From positions 1 to 5,134 of the forward strand of contig JABDJW010000209.1 in the NCBI GenBank assembly GCA_013002375.1: DNA of 5,134 nucleotides, written 5' to 3'. Made by a program: the position numbers and the translations under genes. Numbering within the stretch: position 1 is the first letter of the stretch; the number at the start of each line of letters is the position of its first letter. The notes beneath the pieces were generated by a model. That model made no database searches, was not told the DNA's origin, and worked only from the letters and a program-made list of their open reading frames with translations. The DNA is from Acidimicrobiales bacterium. Lineage in GTDB: Bacteria; Actinomycetota; Acidimicrobiia; Acidimicrobiales; SHLQ01. Positions 1-5,134 of this stretch are shown here, in pieces.

Positions 1-24
1 GCCCGAGAGAGGCCAAGAGCCAGA

Positions 25-31
25 GAAGGAG
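25..31 (+). promoter_or_regulatory. Ribosome binding site of ipdA
   Basis: GAAGGAG lies 4 bases before the GTG at 36. The spacing is slightly short but the match to the 16S rRNA anti-Shine-Dalgarno is strong. It supports the GTG start over the ATG at 51, which would be 19 bases away. No promoter can be judged because only 24 bases precede this site. Confidence 0.6.
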
Positions 32-35
32 CAGG

Positions 36-923
36 GTGCCCGACAAACGCATGACCGAAGACGAGGTAGTGGCCCAACTGGCCGATGGCATGACCATCGG
101 CATCGGCGGTTGGGGGTCTCGGCGCAAGCCGATGTCGCTCGTGCGGGCCATCCTGCGCAGCGACCTGAAGGACCTCACCATCGTCAGCTACGGCGGCCCC
201 GACATCGGCCTGTTGTGCGCGGCCGGCAAGGCCAAGAAGGTCGTCTACGGTTTCGTGTCGCTCGATTCGATCCCGCTCGAACCGCACTTCCGAGTCGCCC
301 GGCAGACCGGATCGGTCGAGGTCGTCGAACTCGACGAGGGCGCGTTCTATCTCGGGCTGATGGCGGCGGCCCACCGGGTGCCGTTCTACCCGACCCGAGC
401 CGGCCTGGGCAGCGACATGTTGAAGAACAACCCTGAGATCCGCACCATCACCTCGCCCTATGACGACGGCGAAGAGCTGGTGGCCATCCCGGCTCGCCAC
501 CTCGACGTGTGCCTGTTGCACATGAACCGGGCCGACGCCGCCGGCAACGGTCAGTTCCTCGGCCCCGACCTGTTCTTCGACGACCTGTTCGCCATGGCTG
601 CCGACAAGACCTACATGAGTTGCGAGAAGATCGTGCCGACCGAGAACCTGCTCGACGAGGGGTCGATCCACACCTTGAAGATCAACCGAATCTTCGTCGA
701 CGGTGTGATCGAGGCGCCTCGGGGTGCGCACTTCACCGAATGTCCGCCCGACTACGACCGGGACGAGGCGTTCCAGCGGGAATACGCCGCGACCGCCCGC
801 GACCCCGAACTCTGGGAAGCGTTTCAGGAGAAGTACCTCCGCACCGCGAACCACGAGGAATACCTCGCCGCGGTGGATGCCGCGAACCAAGAACGGGCTG
901 CGGCGAAAGGCGGTGCTGCATGA
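36..923 (+). CDS. ipdA: IpdA, alpha subunit of the steroid ring-opening CoA-transferase-like hydrolase
   Basis: 295-residue class I CoA-transferase alpha-subunit fold, close to the usual IpdA length of about 290. With IpdB it forms the cytoplasmic hydrolase that opens the last steroid ring, converting COCHEA-CoA towards MOODA-CoA (known from M. tuberculosis and Rhodococcus). Recognisable stretches are the N-terminal MPDKR, the glycine-rich GIGGWGSRRKP (residues 22-32), YGGPDIGLLCAAGK (52-65), YGFVSLDS (71-78), RAGLGSD (121-127), FFDDLFAMAA (180-189) and EAPRGAHFTECPPDY (226-240). The acidic D100-E101-G102 lies where the family has a glutamate reported to matter for hydrolysis (number 105 in the studied enzyme, from memory), so E101 is the candidate. 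I chose the GTG at 36 because the family begins MPDKR and a GAAGGAG ribosome site lies 4 bases upstream. The in-frame ATG at 51 would cut this conserved start. The frame stays open to the left window edge but contains no earlier start codon. The gene overlaps ipdB by ATGA. A generic CoA-transferase subunit is the only real alternative, and the neighbours argue against it. Confidence 0.92.
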   Translation: MPDKRMTEDEVVAQLADGMTIGIGGWGSRRKPMSLVRAILRSDLKDLTIVSYGGPDIGLLCAAGKAKKVVYGFVSLDSIPLEPHFRVARQTGSVEVVELDEGAFYLGLMAAAHRVPFYPTRAGLGSDMLKNNPEIRTITSPYDDGEELVAIPARHLDVCLLHMNRADAAGNGQFLGPDLFFDDLFAMAADKTYMSCEKIVPTENLLDEGSIHTLKINRIFVDGVIEAPRGAHFTECPPDYDRDEAFQREYAATARDPELWEAFQEKYLRTANHEEYLAAVDAANQERAAAKGGAA

Positions 924-1681
924 GCGCCCCAACCCTCGACGAGATCTGCGTGGTCAACCTGGCCGATGCCTTCCGGGGCGACGGCGAGATTCTGTGCAAC
1001 CCGATCGGCACGGTACCGATGTGTGCCGGCCGGTTGGCCCGGGCCACGTGGGAACCGGACATGGTCTACACCGACGGGGTGTCGGTATTGCCGGCCAATG
1101 ACTTCCCGGTCGGCATGCCCGATGCGCCGCGGGTACCGGAGAGCTACGTGCCCTACCGCACGATCTTCGACATCGTCTGGAGCGGCAAGCGTCACGTGGT
1201 GATGGGGGCCAGCCAGATGGACATGTGGGGCAACCAGAACTTCGCAGCCATCGGCGATGACTACAGCAAGCCCAAGGTCCAGCTGCTGGGCATGCGCGGT
1301 GCCCCCGGCAACCTGATCAACCACGTGACCAGCTACTGGATCCCGAACCACAGCACTCGCGTCTTCGTGCCCGAGGTCGATGTCGTGTCCGGTCCGGGTT
1401 ACAGCCGTACCCGCGAGCTGCCCGAGGCCAGCCGGCAGTTCCACGAGATCCGCCGCATCGTCACCAAACTGGCGGTGATGGATTTCGAAACCCCCGACAA
1501 CCGCATGCGGTTGCGGTCGGTGCATCCCGGCGTCACGGTCGATGACGTGGTCGAGAACACCGGCTTCGAGCTCGTGATCGAAGGAGAGGTGCCCGAGAGC
1601 CGACCGCCGACCGACGAAGAGCTCCGGGTGTTGCGGGAGGTCATCGATCCGACCGACGCCCGGAAGGCGGAATTCGAGTAG
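920..1681 (+). CDS. ipdB: IpdB, beta subunit of the steroid ring-opening CoA-transferase-like hydrolase
   Basis: 253-residue beta subunit of the class I CoA-transferase fold, matching the usual IpdB length of about 250. It partners IpdA in hydrolytic opening of the last steroid ring. Visible motifs are CNPIGTVPMCAGRLAR (residues 26-41), PDMVYTDGVSVLPAN (46-60), GASQMDMWGNQN (96-107), the glycine loop GMRGAPGN (124-131) and HPGVTVDDVVENTGF (202-216), the typical C-terminal part of beta subunits. Where true CoA-transferases carry a catalytic glutamate in an E-x-G motif, this protein reads T51-D52-G53, which fits a hydrolase rather than a transferase. The start is the ATG at 920, which overlaps the ipdA stop as ATGA and has AAAGG at 906-910, 9 bases upstream. 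The same frame is open upstream to an ATG at 509, but that region is inside ipdA and gives an arginine-rich, non-family sequence. The stop shares one base with the ipdC start. Confidence 0.92.
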   Translation: MSAPTLDEICVVNLADAFRGDGEILCNPIGTVPMCAGRLARATWEPDMVYTDGVSVLPANDFPVGMPDAPRVPESYVPYRTIFDIVWSGKRHVVMGASQMDMWGNQNFAAIGDDYSKPKVQLLGMRGAPGNLINHVTSYWIPNHSTRVFVPEVDVVSGPGYSRTRELPEASRQFHEIRRIVTKLAVMDFETPDNRMRLRSVHPGVTVDDVVENTGFELVIEGEVPESRPPTDEELRVLREVIDPTDARKAEFE

Positions 1682-2757
1682 TGCTCGCCGATACTCGCCT
1701 TCGCACTCGAGTCACCGAGCTGTTCGGCGTCGAGTACCCGATCGTCCAGACCGGCATGGGCTGGGTGTCCGGCGCCGAACTCACGGCGGCAACGTCGGAG
1801 GCCGGCGCCCTCGGCATCATCGCGGGCGCCACGCTGACCTATCCCGAGCTGGTGGATGCCATCGCGCAGGTGAAGGCCGCCACCAGTAGGCCGTTCGGCG
1901 TGAACCTGCGAACCGACGCGCCCGACGTCGACCAGCGGGTCGATCACATGATCGCGGCCGGCGTGAGGGTCGCCTCGTTCGCGCAGGCGCCGGGCGAAGC
2001 CACGGTCAAGAAGCTCAAGGATGCGGGCCTGGTGGTGATGCCGACCATCGGTGCGCCCCGCCATGCGGAGAAGGTCGCCGAGTGGGGGGTCGACGCGGTC
2101 ATCGCCCAGGGCGGCGAGGGTGGCGGCCACACCGGGGTCATCCCGACCTCGCTGCTCATCCCCAGCGTCGTCGACACCGTCGACATTCCCGTGATCGCGG
2201 CCGGCGGCTTCTTCGACGGGCGGGGCTTGGTCGCCGCGTTGTCGTGGGGCGCCGAGGGCATTGCGATGGGCACCCGCTTTCTGCTCACGTCGTCGAGCGA
2301 TGTGCCCGACGAGGTCAAGGCCGTCTACCTGGGCACGCCGCTCACCGGCACCGTGGTCACCCGCTCGATCGATGGCGCGCCGCAGCGGGTCATTCGCACC
2401 GAGGTCGTCGACGAGCTGGAGAAGGCCGGCCTGCTCGCCTTTCCGCGGGCCGCGATCAACGCCCTGAAGTTCCGCAAGATCAGCGGCACCTCGCTGAAGG
2501 ATCTGCTGACCGAGGGCTGGAACATGAAGAAGAACAGCGACATGCCGCTGGCCCAGATCGCGATGGCTGCGAACTCGGCCATGCTCACCCGGGCGTCGAT
2601 GGTGGAGGGCAACCTCGACGTCGGCATCCTGCCCACCGGCCAGAACGTCGGTGTCATCGACGAGCTCCCGACCAGTGGCGAAGTCGTAGCCGCGGTCGTT
2701 GCCGAAGCGATCGAAGTCCTCGATCGCTTGAACGGCCCGAGAGAAGGAAACGACTGA
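1681..2757 (+). CDS. ipdC: IpdC, flavin-dependent acyl-CoA reductase of the nitronate monooxygenase family
   Basis: 358-residue TIM-barrel flavoprotein of the nitronate monooxygenase / enoyl reductase type, close to the roughly 355 residues of mycobacterial IpdC. In M. tuberculosis and Rhodococcus, IpdC works with IpdF and EchA20 to turn 5-OH-HIC-CoA into COCHEA-CoA, and mutants accumulate 5-OH-HIC-CoA. Visible family motifs are QTGMGWVSGAEL (residues 23-34, first FMN-contact loop), GALGIIAG (42-49), AQGGEGGGHTG (142-152, with H150 at the position of the family's active-site histidine), AAGGFFDGRGLVAAL (173-187) and GAEGIAMGTRF (190-200, FMN phosphate loop). The C-terminal GQNVGVIDELP (320-330) is also typical. 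The GTG start at 1681 shares its G with the ipdB stop (TAGTG). Upstream GGAAGG (1662-1667) is 13 bases away and GCGGA (1668-1671 region) nearer, so initiation may rely on coupling from ipdB. From sequence alone it could be another NMO-family reductase, but the place directly after ipdAB matches the known operon order. Confidence 0.87.
   Translation: MLADTRLRTRVTELFGVEYPIVQTGMGWVSGAELTAATSEAGALGIIAGATLTYPELVDAIAQVKAATSRPFGVNLRTDAPDVDQRVDHMIAAGVRVASFAQAPGEATVKKLKDAGLVVMPTIGAPRHAEKVAEWGVDAVIAQGGEGGGHTGVIPTSLLIPSVVDTVDIPVIAAGGFFDGRGLVAALSWGAEGIAMGTRFLLTSSSDVPDEVKAVYLGTPLTGTVVTRSIDGAPQRVIRTEVVDELEKAGLLAFPRAAINALKFRKISGTSLKDLLTEGWNMKKNSDMPLAQIAMAANSAMLTRASMVEGNLDVGILPTGQNVGVIDELPTSGEVVAAVVAEAIEVLDRLNGPREGND
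2743..2748 (+). promoter_or_regulatory. Ribosome binding site of the FadE31-like gene
   Basis: GAAGGA inside the last codons of ipdC, 9 bases before the GTG at 2758. This good site fixes the unusual abutting start, where TGA is followed immediately by GTG, and gives the dehydrogenase its own initiation signal. Confidence 0.6.
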
Positions 2758-3906
2758 GTGGACCTGACCTTCACCGACTCCGAGCAGGCGTTTCGCGACG
2801 AGGTTCGAACCTGGCTGGCCGAGAACAAACCGGCCGAAGCGTTCGCTCCGATGGACACTCCCGAGGGGTTCGAGCAGCACCGAGGGTGGGAGCGCACCCT
2901 GTTCGACGCCGGTTGGTCGGTGCCGAACTGGCCGGTGAAGTACGGCGGGCGCGAGTGCTCGCTGGTCGAATGGCTCATCTTCGAAGAGGAGTACTACCTG
3001 TCCGGCGTGCCCGGCCGGGTCAACACCAACGGCATCACCCTGCTGGGCCCGACGTTGTTCGAGTTCGGCACCGAGGAACAAAAGGACCGGTTCTTCCCGC
3101 CGATGGCCCGAGGCGACGAGATCTGGGCCCAGGGATGGAGCGAGCCCAACAGTGGCTCCGACCTGGCCTCGCTCAAGACCACTGCGGTGCGCGATGGCGA
3201 CCACTACGTGCTGAACGGCCAGAAGACGTGGTGTTCGCGGGGTGCGTGGGCCGACTGGATCTTCTGCATCGTGCGCACCGACCCCGACACCGAACGGCAC
3301 GCCGGGTTGTCGTACCTGCTGGTGCCGGCCGACGCCCCCGGCATGGAGCGGCGTCCGGTCGGCCGCCTCGACGGCGAGCCCGCCTTTGCCGAGTTGTTCT
3401 TCGACGATTGCCGGGTCGACGTCGCCAACCTGCTCGGCGGCGAAGGCGAAGGTTGGCCGGTGGCCATGGCGACGGCCAGCAGCGAGCGCGGTCTCAACCT
3501 CCGGGCCCCGGGGCGGTTCCTGGCCGCGGCCGAACGCCTGGCCGATCTCTACCGCGACCTCGGCGCCGGGGCCGATGGTCGAGGGGCCGACCCCGATCTC
3601 GCCACCGAGGTCGCCGACGCCTACATCAAGGCGCAGGCCTACCGGTGGCGTACGTTCCAGAAGGCCAGCGAGCTGATGGCCGGTGGCACGATGGGCTCCG
3701 AAGCCAGCTACATGAAGGTGTGGTGGAGCGAGCTCGATGTCGAGCTGCACGCCACCGCACTGCGGCTCCTGGGCGCGAGCGGCGAGCTGGTCGGTGAGTG
3801 GATGAGCGGCTATCTGTTCGCCCTGTCCGGCCCGATCTATGCCGGCACCAACGAGATTCAACGCAACATCATCGCCGAACGAGTGTTGGGAGTGCCCCGA
3901 AAGTGA
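2758..3906 (+). CDS. fadE31: Acyl-CoA dehydrogenase, full-length catalytic subunit (FadE31-like)
   Basis: 382-residue acyl-CoA dehydrogenase with all three domains: N-terminal helices (about 1-120), middle beta domain (about 121-235) and C-terminal helices (about 236-382). It oxidises an acyl-CoA to the 2-enoyl-CoA with FAD, passing electrons to electron-transfer flavoprotein. Flavin and substrate motifs are WAQGWSEPNSGSDLASL (123-139), LNGQKTWCSRG (152-162) and the C-terminal IYAGTNEIQRNIIAERVLG (360-378). At the usual medium-chain catalytic position (YEGT) it has A362. The likely base is E243 in SSERG (241-245), the helix-G position used by isovaleryl-CoA dehydrogenase and by FadE26/ChsE4. 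It begins with GTG directly after the ipdC stop, with GAAGGA 9 bases upstream. Position after ipdABC and the following short partner match FadE31, which pairs with FadE32 or FadE33 in M. tuberculosis. FadE30, acting on HIP-CoA, is the main alternative. The general class is certain; the exact symbol is tentative. Confidence 0.88.
   Translation: MDLTFTDSEQAFRDEVRTWLAENKPAEAFAPMDTPEGFEQHRGWERTLFDAGWSVPNWPVKYGGRECSLVEWLIFEEEYYLSGVPGRVNTNGITLLGPTLFEFGTEEQKDRFFPPMARGDEIWAQGWSEPNSGSDLASLKTTAVRDGDHYVLNGQKTWCSRGAWADWIFCIVRTDPDTERHAGLSYLLVPADAPGMERRPVGRLDGEPAFAELFFDDCRVDVANLLGGEGEGWPVAMATASSERGLNLRAPGRFLAAAERLADLYRDLGAGADGRGADPDLATEVADAYIKAQAYRWRTFQKASELMAGGTMGSEASYMKVWWSELDVELHATALRLLGASGELVGEWMSGYLFALSGPIYAGTNEIQRNIIAERVLGVPRK
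3888..3892 (+). promoter_or_regulatory. Ribosome binding site of the short FadE subunit
   Basis: GGGAG lies 10 bases before the GTG at 3903, within the last codons of the upstream dehydrogenase. Together with the GTGA stop-start overlap it supports this start over the upstream in-frame ATG at 3798. Confidence 0.45.
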
Positions 3907-4901
3907 ACTTCACCTTCACCGACGATCAACTGCTCTTCCGCGATGCGGTTCGCGACTTGTTCGCGGGCGAGTGTCCGCCCGAAGCGGTTCGTGCCGCATG
4001 GGATTCCGACGATGGCCGGGTCGCCGGCCTGTGGGCGAAGATGGCCGCGATGGGAGTCGTCGGCCTGACCGCACCCGAGGCCTCGGGCGGTATGGGAATG
4101 ACCGAACTCGACCTCGTGCTCCTCCTGGAGGAATCCGGGTTTGCTGCGTCGCCCGAACCCCTCACTGCGCATACTGCGGTCGCGCTGCCCGTGCTGGCCG
4201 AGGCGGCCCCGGACCACCCCTTGCTGTCTGCCGGCGCGGCCGGTGAAGCCACCTTGGCCGTCGCGTTGGGCCACGGCGATCTGGTGTTGGGTGGCGCAGC
4301 TGCCGATGCGATCGTCGTTCCGCACGGCGACGGCCTCGGTCTGGTTCCCGCCGAGAACGTCGCTGCCGCACCGGCTGCGTCGGTCGACGAATCCCGCCGG
4401 TTGGCTGCGGTGACCTGGGCCCCCGATGCCGTCACCGAGCTCACCTCCGATCCCGCCGCCCGACAGCGGGCGTTCGATCGTGGCGCGCTCGCCGCGGCGG
4501 CCGAGTGTGTCGGCGTCGCCCAGCGGTTGCTCGACTACACGGTCGAGTACGTCACCGAACGCGAGCAGTTCGGCAAGCCGGTCGGTGTGAACCAGGCGGT
4601 GAAGCACCACCTGTCGAACGTCGGCCTGGCGCTGGAGTTTGCCCGCCCGATGGTCTACCGGGCCGCATGGGGGATGGCCGCCGGCGACACGGATCCATCA
4701 CCGGAGGTCTCGATGGCGAAGGCACTGGCGTCCGATGCCGTCGATCTCGCCTGTCGCAACGCGCTGCAATGCCATGGCGCGATCGGGTACACGGTCGAGT
4801 ACGACCTGCAGCTGTGGCTGAAGCGCGGTTGGGCGCTGGCCGCGAGCTGGGGGAGTGCGGCCGATCACCGCAGAGCGGTGGCTGCGGTCCTGTTGGGCTG
4901 A
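3903..4901 (+). CDS. Short acyl-CoA dehydrogenase-like subunit (FadE32/FadE33-like)
   Basis: 332-residue protein of the acyl-CoA dehydrogenase family, matching the 310-330 residues of the short FadE subunits rather than the about 380 of full enzymes. The N-terminal helical domain starts FTFTDDQLLFRDAVR (3-17) and contains GVVGLTAPEASGGMGMTELD (51-70). The middle domain (about 85-185) is shrunken, Ala/Val-rich and has no SEPxSGSD flavin motif. The C-terminal domain is well kept: TEREQFGKPVGVNQAVKHHLS (218-238) and QCHGAIGYTVEYDLQLWLKR (289-308), the FAD-contacting loop. The helix-G glutamate position reads about R193-G194, so no catalytic base is evident. Such short subunits are known to complete the FAD site of a full-length partner in alpha2beta2 enzymes, and the gene directly upstream is the obvious partner. 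Inferred role: beta-oxidation of MOODA-CoA, since a fadE32 mutant of M. smegmatis accumulates MOODA. Start is the GTG overlapping the previous stop (GTGA). An in-frame ATG at 3798 would add 35 residues that overlap the upstream gene and do not fit the family. FadE32 and FadE33 cannot be told apart here. Confidence 0.86.
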   Translation: MNFTFTDDQLLFRDAVRDLFAGECPPEAVRAAWDSDDGRVAGLWAKMAAMGVVGLTAPEASGGMGMTELDLVLLLEESGFAASPEPLTAHTAVALPVLAEAAPDHPLLSAGAAGEATLAVALGHGDLVLGGAAADAIVVPHGDGLGLVPAENVAAAPAASVDESRRLAAVTWAPDAVTELTSDPAARQRAFDRGALAAAAECVGVAQRLLDYTVEYVTEREQFGKPVGVNQAVKHHLSNVGLALEFARPMVYRAAWGMAAGDTDPSPEVSMAKALASDAVDLACRNALQCHGAIGYTVEYDLQLWLKRGWALAASWGSAADHRRAVAAVLLG

Positions 4902-4923
4902 GGCTGCCGCGCGGACGCGTTCG

Positions 4924-4952
4924 GGCTAGGAGGCTCGGGCCTCGGCGTAGCC
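4924..4952. terminator. Possible bidirectional hairpin at the convergent gene junction
   Basis: A two-part inverted repeat: outer stem GGCTA (4924-4928) with TAGCC (4948-4952), inner stem GAGGC (4930-4934) with GCCTC (4939-4943), tetraloop TCGG, and an unequal internal loop of 1 and 4 bases. It begins 22 bases after the operon stop and overlaps the 3' end of the small minus-strand gene. There is no T-run on either side, so it is not a classic intrinsic terminator. Its location between convergent genes is what suggests termination. In DNA this GC-rich, a stem of this size can occur by chance. Confidence 0.3.
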
Positions 4953-5078
4953 GTTGGGTGTGCGCAGGAGGTGCGTACCCCGCCGTTCTTCGCACTCGTC
5001 GCACGTAAGGCGGTATCGGCCGAGGCGCCCGTCGCGCTCGGTGGCTTCTCGTCCGCCGCACAGTTGACAGTTTGCCAT
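4926..5078 (-). CDS. Small CxxC/CxxC protein, probable zinc ribbon, function unknown
   Basis: 50-residue ORF convergent with the operon and ending 24 bases from it. It starts at the ATG at 5078 (reading leftward); an in-frame TGA at 5096-5094 rules out a longer form with an earlier ATG. It contains two cysteine pairs, C4-x2-C7 near the start and C26-x2-C29, separated by 18 residues, with charged residues around them (R/E-rich 10-33) and a short polar tail. Four cysteines as two CxxC knuckles are the usual signature of a small zinc ribbon, which would bind one zinc ion and could contact nucleic acid or protein. There is no signal peptide or membrane segment, so it is likely cytoplasmic. The ribosome site is weak: GAGG at 5095-5092 is 13 bases from the start. 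I do not recognise the family. The exact cysteine spacing argues against a chance ORF, but its short length keeps confidence moderate. Confidence 0.55.
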   Translation of the reverse strand: MANCQLCGGREATERDGRLGRYRLTCDECEERRGTHLLRTPNGYAEARAS

Positions 5079-5134
5079 GGCTTCTATTTTGCCTCACCGG
5101 AAGCTCGAGTTGGGGGAGTGCCCCGGTCTTGCGC

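Noticed and set aside
509..919. Upstream in-frame extension of ipdB to an ATG at 509.
   Set aside because: It lies within ipdA, gives arginine-rich non-family sequence, and the ATG at 920 gives the expected IpdB length and the ATGA overlap.
2082..3797. 571-codon plus-strand open frame crossing the ipdC/FadE31 boundary.
   Set aside because: Arginine-rich low-complexity product typical of an out-of-frame reading of high-GC genes; two solid genes occupy the same bases.
1399..3861. 820-codon open frame on the minus strand, antisense to ipdB, ipdC and the FadE31-like gene.
   Set aside because: Its length follows from strong G/C third-position bias in the sense genes. The translation is His/Arg/Gly-rich without any recognisable domain, while the sense frames give full-length, well-known enzymes.
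3798..3902. Upstream in-frame extension of the short FadE subunit to an ATG at 3798.
   Set aside because: It would overlap the upstream dehydrogenase by over 100 bases and precede the normal family start, which matches the GTG at 3903 with a ribosome site.
5064..5090. Plus-strand promoter-like pair: TTGACA (5064-5069) and TATTTT (5085-5090).
   Set aside because: The spacer is only 15 bases, the -10 matches 4 of 6, the -35 lies inside the small minus-strand gene, and no plus-strand gene start is visible before the window ends.
4552..5097. 181-codon minus-strand open frame across the end of the short FadE gene.
   Set aside because: Arginine/proline-rich shadow frame with no domain; the 50-residue CxxC ORF in another minus frame explains the right part better.
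5113..5124. GGGG-AGTG-CCCC mini-hairpin near the right edge.
   Set aside because: A 4-base stem in GC-rich DNA at a cut edge has too little support to call a terminator or operator.

Overview
The window is one tightly packed plus-strand gene run covering almost the whole sequence, followed by a very short convergent gene on the minus strand. The high GC content, G/C-ending codons, three GTG starts out of five plus-strand genes and gene content point to an actinobacterium. The proteins resemble the mycobacterial and rhodococcal steroid-degradation (KstR2-type) set but differ enough that a non-mycolate lineage such as the Acidimicrobiia is possible. That placement is inference only.

Layout: ipdA (36-923), ipdB (920-1681), ipdC (1681-2757), a full-length acyl-CoA dehydrogenase of FadE31 type (2758-3906) and a short acyl-CoA dehydrogenase-like partner of FadE32/FadE33 type (3903-4901). 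Consecutive genes overlap by 4, 1, 0 (directly abutting) and 4 bases, so they almost certainly form one translationally coupled operon. The window starts only 35 bases before ipdA, so the operon promoter and any upstream members (in Mycobacterium tuberculosis, echA20 lies just upstream) are not visible. Between the operon end and the right edge lie a two-part hairpin (4924-4952) and a 50-residue minus-strand ORF (4926-5078) with two CxxC pairs, probably a small zinc-ribbon protein.

How the genes work together, from published work on M. tuberculosis and Rhodococcus: the C and D rings of cholesterol and other steroids are left as an indanone propionate (HIP) after the A/B rings are removed. IpdC (with IpdF and EchA20, not in the window) helps convert 5-OH-HIC-CoA to COCHEA-CoA. 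IpdA/IpdB, a CoA-transferase-fold protein acting as a hydrolase, opens the last ring. A thiolase then yields MOODA-CoA, whose further beta-oxidation involves FadE32-type dehydrogenases. The two FadE genes here look like the two halves of one heteromeric dehydrogenase: the long subunit carries the apparent catalytic glutamate and the flavin motifs of the middle domain, and the short one lacks both.

I found no mobile element, CRISPR array, RNA gene or clearly new multi-gene system. The points most worth a second look are the unannotated small CxxC protein, the apparent loss of the usual CoA-transferase glutamate in IpdB, and the division of labour between the two FadE subunits.
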